Below are positions 8,143-17,349 of a stretch of 64,000 bases of DNA, one piece after another. The position numbers were made by a program, and so were the translations under genes. The DNA is from Aurantiacibacter luteus (lineage in GTDB: Bacteria > Pseudomonadota > Alphaproteobacteria > Sphingomonadales > Sphingomonadaceae): NCBI RefSeq assembly GCF_001010945.1, contig NZ_LBHB01000001.1:1240001-1304000 (forward strand), given 5' to 3'. Under the pieces are notes generated by a model. It was not told the origin of the DNA. It did not search any database and saw only the letters and a list, made by a program, of their open reading frames with translations. The first letter of the stretch is position 1, and each line of letters begins with the position of its first letter.

Positions 8143-9083
8143 GCTTGCACTACCCTCTGCTCTATGACGCCGAACGGGCTTTCGCCGGACGCAGCGACGG
8201 CCTCCATGCGGACCGTGTCGCCGAACCGCATAAACTCGGTCCTAGGTGCGCCCTCGTCGACGATCTCGATGCCGCGCCGCTCGGCGATGCAGGAGGAGCC
8301 GACCTCGCGAAAGTCGGCGTTGGAAACGGTGCCCGAGCCGATGATCGTACCGGCCACCAGGTGGCGCGTGCGCGCGGCGCGGGCGACCAGTTCGTGGAAA
8401 CCGTAGGCCATCGGCTCCCCGTTGGCCGCGCCGAAGCGCTCGCCGTTCCAGTCGACCAGCAAATCGAGGCAGACGCGGCCGTTTCGCCATGCCCCGCCCA
8501 GTTCGTCCGGCGTAACGGCGAAGGGGGCCATGCTGCAATGCGGCTTGGCCCAGACCCAGCCGAAGCCGGTGGCCATCTCGGGCCCCGCCAGCGACCGCAG
8601 CGACCAGTCGTTGATCTGCACCACCAGCCGGATGCGCTCCATCGCCGCCCCGGCATCAGTGCCCATGGGCACGTGATCGACGATGACGCCGAACTCGCCT
8701 TCGAAATCGATGCCGAGATCCTCCGAGGGAAAGGGCACGTCGTCGCTGGCGCCGTAGAACCTGTCCGAGGCTCCTTGGTACATCAGCGGGAAATCGATCT
8801 TCGGCTTGGTAACCCCGAAGACCTTGTCCATCAGATCGCCGTGCGCGGTGTAGGCCGATCCGTCGAGCCACTGCCATGCGCGCGGCATGGGGGCTGCCAG
8901 CCGCGAGCGATCCAACCGGTTCGGGAACTGCGTCAGGGCGCCCAGTTGCGGGGCAACCTTGTCCCAGTCATCCAGCGCGGCCTGCAATGTCTGCGCCGGA
9001 GCCTCGGCGTAGCTTTCGCCATCGGGCGACACCACGATCAGGCGGCCGTCGGGCGTGCCGTCTCGAAGGGTGGCGAGCCGCAT
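8139..9083 (-). CDS. Fumarylacetoacetate hydrolase (FAH) family protein
   Basis: A 314-aa member of the FAH superfamily. The metal-binding segment DFEGEFGVIVDHV (acidic residues of the E-x-E type) is followed by the NDWSLRSLAGPEM stretch and a GSGTVSNADF segment near the end. Family members hydrolyse C-C bonds of 3-oxo acids or act as dienoate hydratases and isomerases in ring-cleavage pathways. Placed after a ring-cleaving dioxygenase and a GST, a role in processing the ring-fission product is likely. The exact reaction cannot be read from sequence. It is four bases upstream-coupled to the cyclase gene and overlaps pobA. Confidence 0.8.
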   Translation of the reverse strand: MRLATLRDGTPDGRLIVVSPDGESYAEAPAQTLQAALDDWDKVAPQLGALTQFPNRLDRSRLAAPMPRAWQWLDGSAYTAHGDLMDKVFGVTKPKIDFPLMYQGASDRFYGASDDVPFPSEDLGIDFEGEFGVIVDHVPMGTDAGAAMERIRLVVQINDWSLRSLAGPEMATGFGWVWAKPHCSMAPFAVTPDELGGAWRNGRVCLDLLVDWNGERFGAANGEPMAYGFHELVARAARTRHLVAGTIIGSGTVSNADFREVGSSCIAERRGIEIVDEGAPRTEFMRFGDTVRMEAVAASGESPFGVIEQRVVQA

Positions 9084-9086
9084 GGT

Positions 9087-9866
9087 CTAGTCCTCGAAGA
9101 TGGCGACAGCGCGGGTCCAGCCCGCGCTCGCGCCCTTGATCTTGTGGGGGAAGCAGCTGACCGTAAACCCGTTGCCCGGCAAAACCTCGAGATTGTGCAG
9201 CTTCTCGAGGTGGCAATACCCGATGTCGCGCCCGGCCTTGTGGCCTTCCCAGATAAGCGAGGTGTCACCGGTTTCGGCCACCTTGGCCGCGGTGTGCGCG
9301 AAAGGCGCATCCCAGCTCCAGGCGTCGGTGCCCGTCACGCGTACGCCGCGGCTGGTGAGGTACATGGTCGCCTCGTAGCCCATGCCGCAGCCGCGATTGA
9401 CGAAGTCGGGATCGCCAAGCGCCTTGCCGGCTGCCGTATTGACCAGCACGATGTCGAGCGGGCGAAGCTCGTGCCCGATGCGCGCCAATTCCCGCTCCAC
9501 GTCGTCGGCAGTGACGACGTAGCCGTCGGGCATGGCGGTAAAGTCCAGCTTGACCCCGGGCTGGAAGCACCATTCCAGCGGTATCTCGTCGATCGTCAAC
9601 GCCCGCTTGCCGCCGTCCTGCGTGGGATGGAAATGCCAAGGCGCATCGAGATGCGTGCCGTTGTGCGTCGTCAGCGTCACCCATTCCGCCGCGGCAAAAC
9701 CTTCGCCATCGGGCAGGTCCTTTTCGGTGACGCCGGGGAAGAAGGTGTTCAGCTCCTCCACCGTGTCGGCGTGACTCTGGTAGGTGATCTCGGGCCGCAT
9801 GAAGGGCGGGTCGCTCACCACGTCGTTGCACAGCGTGATCGACAAGTCGACGAAACGGCGGGGCAT
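9087..9866 (-). CDS. Cyclase family protein (kynurenine-formamidase-like metal hydrolase)
   Basis: A 259-aa protein with the family hallmark HNGTHLDAPWHFH, the HxGTHxDxPxHF-type divalent-metal site of the cyclase/KynB superfamily. Members include kynurenine formamidase, isatin hydrolase and polyketide cyclases; several open lactone, lactam or amide rings in aromatic catabolism. No tryptophan-pathway genes are near, so formamidase is not the preferred call. It lies within the aromatic operon between GST and FAH genes, with short spacers on both sides. Confidence 0.8.
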   Translation of the reverse strand: MPRRFVDLSITLCNDVVSDPPFMRPEITYQSHADTVEELNTFFPGVTEKDLPDGEGFAAAEWVTLTTHNGTHLDAPWHFHPTQDGGKRALTIDEIPLEWCFQPGVKLDFTAMPDGYVVTADDVERELARIGHELRPLDIVLVNTAAGKALGDPDFVNRGCGMGYEATMYLTSRGVRVTGTDAWSWDAPFAHTAAKVAETGDTSLIWEGHKAGRDIGYCHLEKLHNLEVLPGNGFTVSCFPHKIKGASAGWTRAVAIFED

Positions 9867-9881
9867 GGCGATTCCTCTCCT

Positions 9882-10556
9882 TCAGGAGAGCGGGACGGAG
9901 AAGCCCGCCCGCTCGAGTTCGTCCTGCGCCGCCGCCTCGATGGCCAGCGCGCGCTGTGCCGACGGGCGCGCATCGGCGCGGTGGTGATGATCTGCAAGAG
10001 CGGGAAAGGCCGCAACCTCGAAACCGGCGCCGGCGATGCGAAACCACACCCACGACAGGTAGGCATCGATGATCGACCAGTCCTGTCCCATGAGCCACGG
10101 CCGCCCGCGCAACGTGCGCTCGGCATCGGCAAGCTGAAAGGCCATCGCTTCCATGGCCAGCGCCCTGACGCGGCCGGGCGCACCATCGAGATCGCAGAAG
10201 AAGTGCGGCATCCTGATGCGGGTGACGAGCGGGTGAAGGTCCGCCGCGAGCCAGGCGAGGCGGGACTGGATCTTTGCATCGTTCAGCGCGTCCCCGGTGT
10301 AGGGCAGCAGCCGCGCCTCCGGAAAGCGCCGGGCGAGATAGGGCAGGATCGCGCCGTTCTGCGTCAGCGGTTCGCCATCGACTTCCAGCAGGGGCACCTT
10401 TCCAGCCGGGTTTCGCGCCAGAAACGCGGGATCGCGGTGATCCCCCGCCATGAAGCGCACCAGCCGTGTCTCGAATGGCGCGCCCGTTTCCTCCAACGCC
10501 ACCAGCGCGACGCGCGCGCAGGTCTGCGGCGCGAAGTGGAGGACGAGACCTGTCAC
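9882..10556 (-). CDS. Glutathione S-transferase family protein
   Basis: A 224-aa protein with an N-terminal thioredoxin-like domain (LHFAPQTCARVALVALEETG, glutathione site; NPAGKVPLLEVDG with the cis-Pro loop; LTQNGAILPYLA) and an all-helical C-terminal domain. Residues S/C near position 12-13 (PQTC) fit a bacterial beta-class or zeta-like GST. In aromatic operons such proteins often isomerise maleyl-type ring-fission products (glutathione as cofactor) or cleave ethers. Its start overlaps the stop of the alpha/beta hydrolase gene. The role is inferred from position. Confidence 0.8.
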   Translation of the reverse strand: MTGLVLHFAPQTCARVALVALEETGAPFETRLVRFMAGDHRDPAFLARNPAGKVPLLEVDGEPLTQNGAILPYLARRFPEARLLPYTGDALNDAKIQSRLAWLAADLHPLVTRIRMPHFFCDLDGAPGRVRALAMEAMAFQLADAERTLRGRPWLMGQDWSIIDAYLSWVWFRIAGAGFEVAAFPALADHHHRADARPSAQRALAIEAAAQDELERAGFSVPLS

Positions 10557-11710
10557 GCGGTATGGCCGCCCAGCGTCTCGGCGAACCAGTCCGCTATCAG
10601 ATCCCTCCCGTAGGCCATGTTGTCCGCCCCGACGTGCTCCACGCCCCCCTCGCGCTCGGTGAAGATCACCTTTTCGCGGCGCGGTGAGTTGACGAGCTGG
10701 TCGTAGAGATCGTGCGCGTATTTCGGGCTGATCTGCCGGTCGTGCGCGCCGTGGGTGACGAGGAAGGGCACGCGGATGCGGTCCATGTGGCCGTTAAGGT
10801 TCATCTCCTCGGACTTCGCCAGGAAATCCTCCTGCCCTTCAGCGCCGAAGGCCCAGTGCACGTGCTGCCAGTAGTGGGGGACGGGGTTCTCGCCCTCGCG
10901 CTCCATGCGCTTGTTCTGCACCTCGCGCCAATTGTGGTTTGCGCCCCACACCGCACCGCTGGCGAAGCGCGGTTCGTAGGCCACTGCGCGGGGAGCGAAG
11001 TGACCGCCGAGGGAAATGCCGGTCATGCCGATGCGGGCGTCGTCGACCTCGTCGCGGCTTTCCAGCCAGTCTACCGCCTTGCTGGCCCAGCTTTCCGCGT
11101 GCGGATCGACGGGCAAGCCTTGCAAGCGCAGCGCCTCGCCGGTGCCGGGCTGGTCGACGCAGAGGGTCGAGATGCCCCGCCGCGCGAGGGCAGCCGGCAT
11201 GCCGGTCCAGTAGAGCATCTCCTTGCAGCTATCGAGGCCGTTACAGAAGACGACGCACGGCCTGGCCCCCTCGCCCGGCGCGCGGGTGAAGATGGCGGAC
11301 ATCGTGCCTGCAACCAGCGGAATTTCGACCCGCTCCCGGTTCAGCCTGCCGAGCCCGGTCGAGCGATCGAAAGTCTCGCGGGCGAGCGCGTAGGTCTCCT
11401 TGCGGCCCTCGCTGCCGTGGCCCTGCATCCGTTCGGCCACCAGCAGGTAGAGCGCAGCGCGCTCCAGCTTGTCGGAGGCGGAAAAGGCACGGCCCTTCGC
11501 CTCGTCCTCGCCCGCCAGTTCGAGCAACTTGTGGCCCATCGCGGCCCAGGCCTGCATGAACTGCGGCGTTCCGGCGTCGGCGCCGCTGTCGGCCGCATCG
11601 AGGATGGGCTGGCACATATCGACGATCTCGCCGATGCGCCCTCCGCTCTCCATCGCGATGGCGACCGAGAGGTTCCAGATGTAGTTCGGGAAGGGAGAGT
11701 AAAGTGCCAC
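10553..11710 (-). CDS. Alpha/beta hydrolase, C-C bond hydrolase-like (DHPON-hydrolase type)
   Basis: A 385-aa protein with a helical N-terminal region (about 1-130) and an alpha/beta-hydrolase core. The nucleophile elbow is GISLGGHF (Ser), the acid is in THGAHDRQIS (Asp) and the base is in GVEHVGADN (His). The layout resembles 2,6-dihydroxypseudooxynicotine hydrolase and related long N-terminal-cap C-C hydrolases. It follows the extradiol dioxygenase by four bases, so it is a good candidate for splitting the ring-cleavage product or a side chain. The substrate is unknown. Confidence 0.75.
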   Translation of the reverse strand: MALYSPFPNYIWNLSVAIAMESGGRIGEIVDMCQPILDAADSGADAGTPQFMQAWAAMGHKLLELAGEDEAKGRAFSASDKLERAALYLLVAERMQGHGSEGRKETYALARETFDRSTGLGRLNRERVEIPLVAGTMSAIFTRAPGEGARPCVVFCNGLDSCKEMLYWTGMPAALARRGISTLCVDQPGTGEALRLQGLPVDPHAESWASKAVDWLESRDEVDDARIGMTGISLGGHFAPRAVAYEPRFASGAVWGANHNWREVQNKRMEREGENPVPHYWQHVHWAFGAEGQEDFLAKSEEMNLNGHMDRIRVPFLVTHGAHDRQISPKYAHDLYDQLVNSPRREKVIFTEREGGVEHVGADNMAYGRDLIADWFAETLGGHTA

Positions 11711-11714
11711 GGCG

Positions 11715-12617
11715 TCAGGCCTCCGCCGGCTGGAACAGGCAGGGGTCGGGCGCGGGCTTGGGCATGGTCTGCGGGCCGCCGACGCCGATGCCCCACTGGT
11801 CCATTACCCGGGGACCAGGCTCGTGCACCTGCGGCTCGTGCGTGTCGAAATCGACGTCCTCCAGCTCGGCGGTGTATTCCACCGCGAACCCGTTGGGCGT
11901 GCAGAAATAGCTGAAGGTGTTGTCGCCCGCGGTGTGGCGACCGGGGCCCCACAAGATGTCGATCTCCCGCTGCTTGAGGCGCGAGACACCGCGCAGCATG
12001 TCGTCCGCGCCCAGCATGTCGAAGGCGACGTGGTTGAGGCACGGCGGCCCCGGCAGGATGGCCAGCCGGTGGTGCGCACTGTTGCAGCGCAGGAAGCACA
12101 TGAAGTCGCCCAGCCAGTCGCTGACCTTGAAGCCCAGCACGTCGGTGAAGAATTTCACCGTGGCATGATGGTCGGGCGAATGCAGCACGATGTGGCTGAT
12201 CTTGACCGGCATGCCTTCCCAGCGCTGCATGGCGCGCTTGTCCAGAACCTCGACCTCGGCGGAAACCTCGAAAGGCAGGCCGTCGGGCGAGAAGAAGCGG
12301 AAGCCGTATCCGCCGCCCGGCGCATCGAGTTGGCGCGCTTCGTGAACGATCCTGCAGCCGGCCTCGGCTACCCTGGCCTGCAACGCATCGACATCCTCGC
12401 GGGTGTCGGCGGCCAACGCGATTACCTCCACGCAGTTCGTCCCGCTCTTGTGGATGCGCACGACGTGATGCTCGTCGTGGCCGTGGGTCTTGAACCAGGC
12501 CATGTCGTCGCGCGCATCGACTTCGACGAGGCCCCAGTCCTCGGCGTAGAACTTGCGCTCCGTCTCGAAGTCTTGAACGCCATACCCGACGTAGCGGATT
12601 TCGGTCACTCGGCTCAT
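11715..12617 (-). CDS. Two-domain extradiol ring-cleavage dioxygenase (VOC family, BphC type I)
   Basis: A 300-aa protein with two vicinal-oxygen-chelate modules. The C-terminal module carries the expected iron ligands: His in KISHIVLHSPD (about residue 146), His in LNHVAFDM and Glu in FAVEYTAE. These match the 2-His-1-Glu site of BphC/catechol 2,3-dioxygenases, which open catechols next to the hydroxyls. The start ATG 12617 is supported by AAGGAAAG upstream. It is preceded by a flavin hydroxylase that could make the catechol and followed by a hydrolase. The exact catechol is unknown. Confidence 0.85.
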   Translation of the reverse strand: MSRVTEIRYVGYGVQDFETERKFYAEDWGLVEVDARDDMAWFKTHGHDEHHVVRIHKSGTNCVEVIALAADTREDVDALQARVAEAGCRIVHEARQLDAPGGGYGFRFFSPDGLPFEVSAEVEVLDKRAMQRWEGMPVKISHIVLHSPDHHATVKFFTDVLGFKVSDWLGDFMCFLRCNSAHHRLAILPGPPCLNHVAFDMLGADDMLRGVSRLKQREIDILWGPGRHTAGDNTFSYFCTPNGFAVEYTAELEDVDFDTHEPQVHEPGPRVMDQWGIGVGGPQTMPKPAPDPCLFQPAEA

Positions 12618-12642
12618 GTCATCTTTCCTTGGAAGGGAGGGA

Positions 12643-13758
12643 TCAGATCGGCTGCGCGGTGACGGCGAACATCTCCGCGGTGGCCTTGTGGTTGTCGACC
12701 GGGGGGCCCTTGCCCAGCTGGCCGTGGCAGATCGCAAGCGAGCTCTCGACGATGAAGCGGCAGCGTTCGAAGCGGCGATCGCGATAGGCGGCGAAGGCCT
12801 CTTCGGGCGTTTCAGCCCGCGCCAATTCCTCAGCCAGGACGATGCTGTCCTCGATCGCCATTCCCGCACCCTGCCCCAGGTGCGGCGTCGTCGCGTGCAC
12901 GGCATCGCCTAGCAGCACGATGCGGCCGGCGTGCCAAGGACCGGGCAGCATGATCGCCTCCAGCGGGCGGTAAACCACGCCTTCGTCGTCGGTGATGCCT
13001 TCGGCGAGATCGCGGATCGGTTGCGCGGTGCCCGCCAGCTTGTCACGCATGGCCTTGGCGAGACCCTGCTTTTCGTACCACGGGTTGCCGGGCTCGGGCG
13101 TGGTGACGAACATGTACATCAGCTCTTCGCTGATCGGCACCAGCCCGATCCCGGTCGGGCCGTTGTAAACGTGAAGAGCGTCGAGATCGGCGGGTCGCGG
13201 CAGGTTGTAGCGCCAGACTGCCTGCCCGGTGTATTCGGGTTTCGGCGCATCCGGCATGATCTTGCCGCGGGTATCGGAATAGACGCCGTCGGCGCCGATG
13301 ACGATATCGAAGGACTGCCCGCTGCCATCGGAGAACCGCACGTCGACGCCCTCGCCCGTGTCCTCGATCATCTCTGCCGTGATGCCCAACCGCACCTCGG
13401 CACCGGCCGCGATGGCCCGCTCGCCCAGGACCTTGTGCAGGGCGGGACGGCCGATGCCGACGTTGGCGGGCGCGCCCTCGACGAGCCTGGGGCTCGGCAC
13501 GCGGGCGACCTGCGTGCCGTCGGGCGCGTGGATGGCCACGAAATCGAAGCCGACGGCAGCATCCATGTAATTGTCGAGCAGGTCCAGATGCTGCATGGCG
13601 CGCAGCACGTTGCCCTGCTGGATGATGCCGACCCCGTAGACCGCCCAGTTGGGATCCTTTTCGATCACCGTCACCTTGTGACCGTCGCGGCGCAGCGCGA
13701 TGGCCGCGGTCAAGCCGCCGATCCCTCCGCCGATTACCAGGATGTCGAGGTCGCGCAT
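12643..13758 (-). CDS. FAD-dependent monooxygenase (salicylate / 6-hydroxynicotinate hydroxylase-like)
   Basis: A 371-aa class A flavin hydroxylase. It has GGGIGGL (residues 10-16), the DG motif in GADGVYSDTR, and the GD motif LGDAVHATTPHLGQGAGMAIED. Relatives ortho-hydroxylate or oxidatively decarboxylate aromatic acids with NADH, producing a diol for ring cleavage. It sits directly upstream of the extradiol dioxygenase gene, consistent with supplying its substrate. The spacing to the exported MBL hydrolase gene upstream is two bases. The substrate is not deducible. Confidence 0.85.
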   Translation of the reverse strand: MRDLDILVIGGGIGGLTAAIALRRDGHKVTVIEKDPNWAVYGVGIIQQGNVLRAMQHLDLLDNYMDAAVGFDFVAIHAPDGTQVARVPSPRLVEGAPANVGIGRPALHKVLGERAIAAGAEVRLGITAEMIEDTGEGVDVRFSDGSGQSFDIVIGADGVYSDTRGKIMPDAPKPEYTGQAVWRYNLPRPADLDALHVYNGPTGIGLVPISEELMYMFVTTPEPGNPWYEKQGLAKAMRDKLAGTAQPIRDLAEGITDDEGVVYRPLEAIMLPGPWHAGRIVLLGDAVHATTPHLGQGAGMAIEDSIVLAEELARAETPEEAFAAYRDRRFERCRFIVESSLAICHGQLGKGPPVDNHKATAEMFAVTAQPI

Positions 13759-13760
13759 TA

Positions 13761-14753
13761 TCAGAACCTTTCCAGATCGCCGGCAATGACAGCCGGGCCG
13801 TCATAGCTTTCGGCGATTGTCCGCAAGTAAGCCAGGTGCCCGTCCTCGCCCGGCTCCAGTCCGACGAAATGCGTGACGACCAGCGCTCCTACGCCCGCAC
13901 GCGATGCCATCGCGCCGACATCGGCGGGGACGAGGTGATGGCCGCGTAAGTGGCTCTCCATCTCGGATGCAATGTGCGGCGGCAGGTTCGGCGAATTGCG
14001 GCGCACCGCGGCCACGGTAAACTCGACGTCCATCATCTCGGCAACGAGCAGGTCCGCACCGCGCGCCAGGTCCTCGACCGCAGGGCTCGGCCCGGTGTCG
14101 CCGGTGTAGACGATGGAGCGTGTCGGGGTGTCGAAGCGGAATGACAGGCTCTCGAACCGATCGGCAAGGCCGCTTTCGGCCGCGAAGCTGTAGTGCGTGT
14201 TGTTGCGGACGGTAACGCGCATGGCCCCCACTGCCACGCTCTCGCCGTCGCGCAGTTCGACCACGCGGACCTCGTCAGCGGGATTGCGCTCGGTCGCGCC
14301 GGGCACGCCGTAGCCAGCCGTCGTTCCGGGCACCATCGACGCCACCAGTCCCTCGACCATGTCCTCCGTTCCGGGTGGGCCGTAAACGACGAGCGGACGC
14401 GGCGCATTGGTCTGCCAGCGCAGGCCGAGCAGTCCGGCAAGGCCCGCCGTGTGGTCGAAATGCAGGTGACTGATGAACACCGCGGCAATCGCGGCGGTCG
14501 GCAAGCCTGCCTTGGCCAGCTGGCCTGCCGTGCCGTCGCCCGCGTCGACAAGGTAGTTCATGCCATCGACGACCAGCAGGTTCGCCGGTTGGGAACGGGT
14601 ATCGCTGGCGACCGGGCCGCCCCTCGTCCCCAGCGTGACCCATTGCACCGTGGCGGCAGCCTCGCCCGCATCCTGCGCCAAGGCAGGAGCGGATAGCGGT
14701 GCCATCCACATCGCCGCCATGGCCAGCGCCGCGCAGGAAACGCGCAAAGCCAT
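13761..14753 (-). CDS. Exported MBL-fold metallo-hydrolase
   Basis: A 330-aa protein with a Sec signal peptide (hydrophobic stretch about 5-25, cleavage near ALAQ) and the MBL metal motif SHLHFDHTAG (HxHxDH, residues 96-101). Later metal ligands are plausible at YTGDTGPS and VTHFV. The organisation resembles arylsulfatase/RNase Z-like exported hydrolases or lactonases. Its start codon overlaps the TonB receptor's stop (TGATG), so it is co-translated. An envelope hydrolase next to a receptor suggests pre-processing of the imported aromatic, for example ester or lactone opening. Confidence 0.8.
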   Translation of the reverse strand: MALRVSCAALAMAAMWMAPLSAPALAQDAGEAAATVQWVTLGTRGGPVASDTRSQPANLLVVDGMNYLVDAGDGTAGQLAKAGLPTAAIAAVFISHLHFDHTAGLAGLLGLRWQTNAPRPLVVYGPPGTEDMVEGLVASMVPGTTAGYGVPGATERNPADEVRVVELRDGESVAVGAMRVTVRNNTHYSFAAESGLADRFESLSFRFDTPTRSIVYTGDTGPSPAVEDLARGADLLVAEMMDVEFTVAAVRRNSPNLPPHIASEMESHLRGHHLVPADVGAMASRAGVGALVVTHFVGLEPGEDGHLAYLRTIAESYDGPAVIAGDLERF

Positions 14754-17251
14754 CAGAACTCGTATCCCACCCGCACGCCGTAGCGGCGCGGCGGCTCGTA
14801 CCCACCTGCGGCCACGTTGCCCGCGCCCACCTGCAACAGCGTGGGCACGAACTCATCGGTCAGGTTTCGCACGAAGGCGGTGACGTACCAGTCGCCGAGG
14901 TCCGGGCGCAACGTGATCGCGGCATCGATGGTGAGATCGTCGCCCGTCTCGCTGGTCGGCAGGTAGTTGAAGCCGGCCACGCGATTGCTGCGGTAGCGCC
15001 CATCGACGCTGCCCGTCAGCTCGAACCCGCCGAGCAGCACGGTCTGCTGCACGCCGAGGTTCACCGTCCACTTCGGCGCGTTGAGCGCAGGGCGGCCCGA
15101 ACAGTCGATGTCGAATGAGCGGCGCGGGGTCAGCACCTGGGTGAAATCGCAGCCCGTCAGCGGGGTGAGGAAGTTGGGCGGATCGCCGGCAGCCGACAGG
15201 TCGACCTGGTTGTAGGTGAAGCTGTCGTAGGTGGCATCGAGATACTGCACCCCGCCGCGCACCAGCGTGGTGTCGGTCACAAGGGCCTGGAAGTCCATCT
15301 CCGCGCCAAGGATCGTCGATTCGCCCACGTTGCGGGTGTAGAACGAGTTGTTGCCCCGTCCGTCCACGCCGAGCGCGGCGAGCTGCTGGCCGCGGTAGTC
15401 CCAGTAGAACCCCTCGAGGTTCAGCTGCAGCCGGTTGTCGAAGAACTCGTTCTTGGATCCGATCGTCCAAGCGTCGATGTATTCCGGGGCATACTCTTCC
15501 TGCCCGAAGGTGATGTTGAAACCGCCCGCGCGAAAACCCGTCTCGAAGCTGGCGTAGACGAGGTTGTCGGGCGTGACGTCGTATTCTGCCGCGAGCCTGT
15601 AGGTAATCTCGTCGTCGCCGGAGGTGCGCTCGATATCGGTCGGGGTCACGATAATCAGGGCATAGGGTCCGCGCGGACCGATGGGTCCGTAAGGATAGGT
15701 GCCCACGATCGGACCGCCGGTGAACACGGGCCGCGCCCGGAACAGCGCCGGATCGAGCTGGCCCAGCGAATCCGCCACCGTCAGTCCGACCGGAATCGTC
15801 GGTACCAGCGGGCAGCTGGGCGGGCCGAAGGCGGAAGGACGATTGAGACAGACGGCCGCCAGATTGTCGACACGCGCATCGATCTCGCGCCTCTCGTCGG
15901 TATAACGCAGGCCGCCGACCAGGCGGAAGTCGTCCGTCACGCTGAAGACGAGGCGGCCAAAGGCGGCGAGGCTGCGGGTATCTGTCTGGAATTCGTTGAA
16001 CGAGACCGTCGCGAACTGGTTGTAGGAATCGCGCCCTTCGACGCTCTCGTCGAAATAATAGCCGCCTACCAGCCATTCGACCGGGCCGACATCGCCGGTC
16101 AGCCGCGCCTCGAAGCTCGTCTGTTCGGCCACGTTGTCGTTCAGCGCGCCCTTGAACGGCGCACCGTTGAAGCCGTTGTCGAGCACCGACTTGCGATAGG
16201 CCGGGATGAAGGTCAGCTCGGCAAATCCAAGGTCGGCACTCAATTCGGCGTTGATGCCCCAGTAGCTGTCGTCGCGGAACGGATAGGCGTAGTCGGTCAG
16301 CGGCGAATAGAGCGGTGCGCCGACAGCCGTGTTGCGGATGAAGTCCAGCGTCTGGGGCGCGAACAGGCCGGTGAAGGGTTCGGTCACGTTGGCGGGTGCC
16401 GGGACAAACGTGAAATTGCCCGCCGTCGCGTTGGGACTGAAGGGTGTGAACGAGTAGACGCCCTGCACGTTGAGGCCGCGTCCGCTGCCCTGCTGCGTCG
16501 AGTAGTCGCCCGACAGGCGCAGTGTCACATCGTCCGAAAGCTCCGCCAGGATCTGCCCGCGAAAGGCGAGGTCCTCGGTCGATTCCGTGCCGTCCGAATA
16601 GTATCCGTCGTTCCGGCTGTAGGCGGCGGCGAAGCGGGTTGCGAGACCATCGGCCAGCGGCACGTTGAGCGCGCCGGTCAGCTGCAGGGCGTCGTAGTTG
16701 CCGTATTGCGCGGCGAACTCTCCACCGAACTGGCCGAGGCGCGGGATATTAGGAATGACGTTGACTGCGCCGCCCGTGGCATTGCGCCCGTAGAGCGTGC
16801 CCTGCGGCCCCTTGAGCACCTCGACCCTGTTGACGTCGAGGAACGAGGCGACGGTCGACGAGGGGCGGCCGATATAGACGCCGTCCAGATTGAAGGCGAC
16901 GGCGGGATTGGTGTATCCGTTGTTGCTGAAATTGCCGACGCCGCGCACGAAATAACCGGCATTCGCACCGCCCGCGGCAACGACGTAGAGAGCGGGAGCG
17001 ACCTTGTTGAGCGCCGTCGCGTCGTTCACGCCCGACTGCACCAGTTCCTCGCCGGAGACGGCGTTGATCGGGATCGCCGCATCCTGCAACGTCTCCTCGC
17101 GGCGCTGGGCGGTGACGATGATGGTGTTGAGACCGGCCTCGGCTTCCTGCTCCTCGCTGGAACTCTGCGGCGCCGGCATATCCTGCGCATGAGCGCCAAT
17201 GGGGGTCAGAATGACCAGCGCGGCGGTCGCGCGCAAATACGATTTGAACAT
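14753..17251 (-). CDS. TonB-dependent outer-membrane receptor for the aromatic operon
   Basis: An 832-aa protein with a signal peptide ending near GAHAQ and an N-terminal plug starting with a TonB-box-like NTIIVTAQRREE stretch. The plug continues with DVNRVEVLKGPQGTLYGRNATGGAVNV, and the large beta-barrel ends in the terminal motif YGVRVGYEF (C-terminal Phe). Sphingomonads use such receptors to take up large or hydrophobic aromatics and siderophores. It is the first gene of the nine-gene minus operon and is divergent from a LysR regulator. The substrate is therefore inferred to be an aromatic compound. Confidence 0.9.
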   Translation of the reverse strand: MFKSYLRATAALVILTPIGAHAQDMPAPQSSSEEQEAEAGLNTIIVTAQRREETLQDAAIPINAVSGEELVQSGVNDATALNKVAPALYVVAAGGANAGYFVRGVGNFSNNGYTNPAVAFNLDGVYIGRPSSTVASFLDVNRVEVLKGPQGTLYGRNATGGAVNVIPNIPRLGQFGGEFAAQYGNYDALQLTGALNVPLADGLATRFAAAYSRNDGYYSDGTESTEDLAFRGQILAELSDDVTLRLSGDYSTQQGSGRGLNVQGVYSFTPFSPNATAGNFTFVPAPANVTEPFTGLFAPQTLDFIRNTAVGAPLYSPLTDYAYPFRDDSYWGINAELSADLGFAELTFIPAYRKSVLDNGFNGAPFKGALNDNVAEQTSFEARLTGDVGPVEWLVGGYYFDESVEGRDSYNQFATVSFNEFQTDTRSLAAFGRLVFSVTDDFRLVGGLRYTDERREIDARVDNLAAVCLNRPSAFGPPSCPLVPTIPVGLTVADSLGQLDPALFRARPVFTGGPIVGTYPYGPIGPRGPYALIIVTPTDIERTSGDDEITYRLAAEYDVTPDNLVYASFETGFRAGGFNITFGQEEYAPEYIDAWTIGSKNEFFDNRLQLNLEGFYWDYRGQQLAALGVDGRGNNSFYTRNVGESTILGAEMDFQALVTDTTLVRGGVQYLDATYDSFTYNQVDLSAAGDPPNFLTPLTGCDFTQVLTPRRSFDIDCSGRPALNAPKWTVNLGVQQTVLLGGFELTGSVDGRYRSNRVAGFNYLPTSETGDDLTIDAAITLRPDLGDWYVTAFVRNLTDEFVPTLLQVGAGNVAAGGYEPPRRYGVRVGYEF

Positions 17252-17349
17252 GATGGTTTCTCTCTCCCGCGCCGATCACATAGTGCCCGGCTGCACGCAC
17301 AAATTCGCAAGGGATAGAAAAGCAGTCCAACTTTTTGTTTTTGTCACAG

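Noticed and set aside
8145-10613. Open frame of 822 codons on the plus strand
   Set aside because: Lies antisense to the FAH, cyclase and GST genes, which all have clear family motifs; composition is that of a GC-rich shadow frame.
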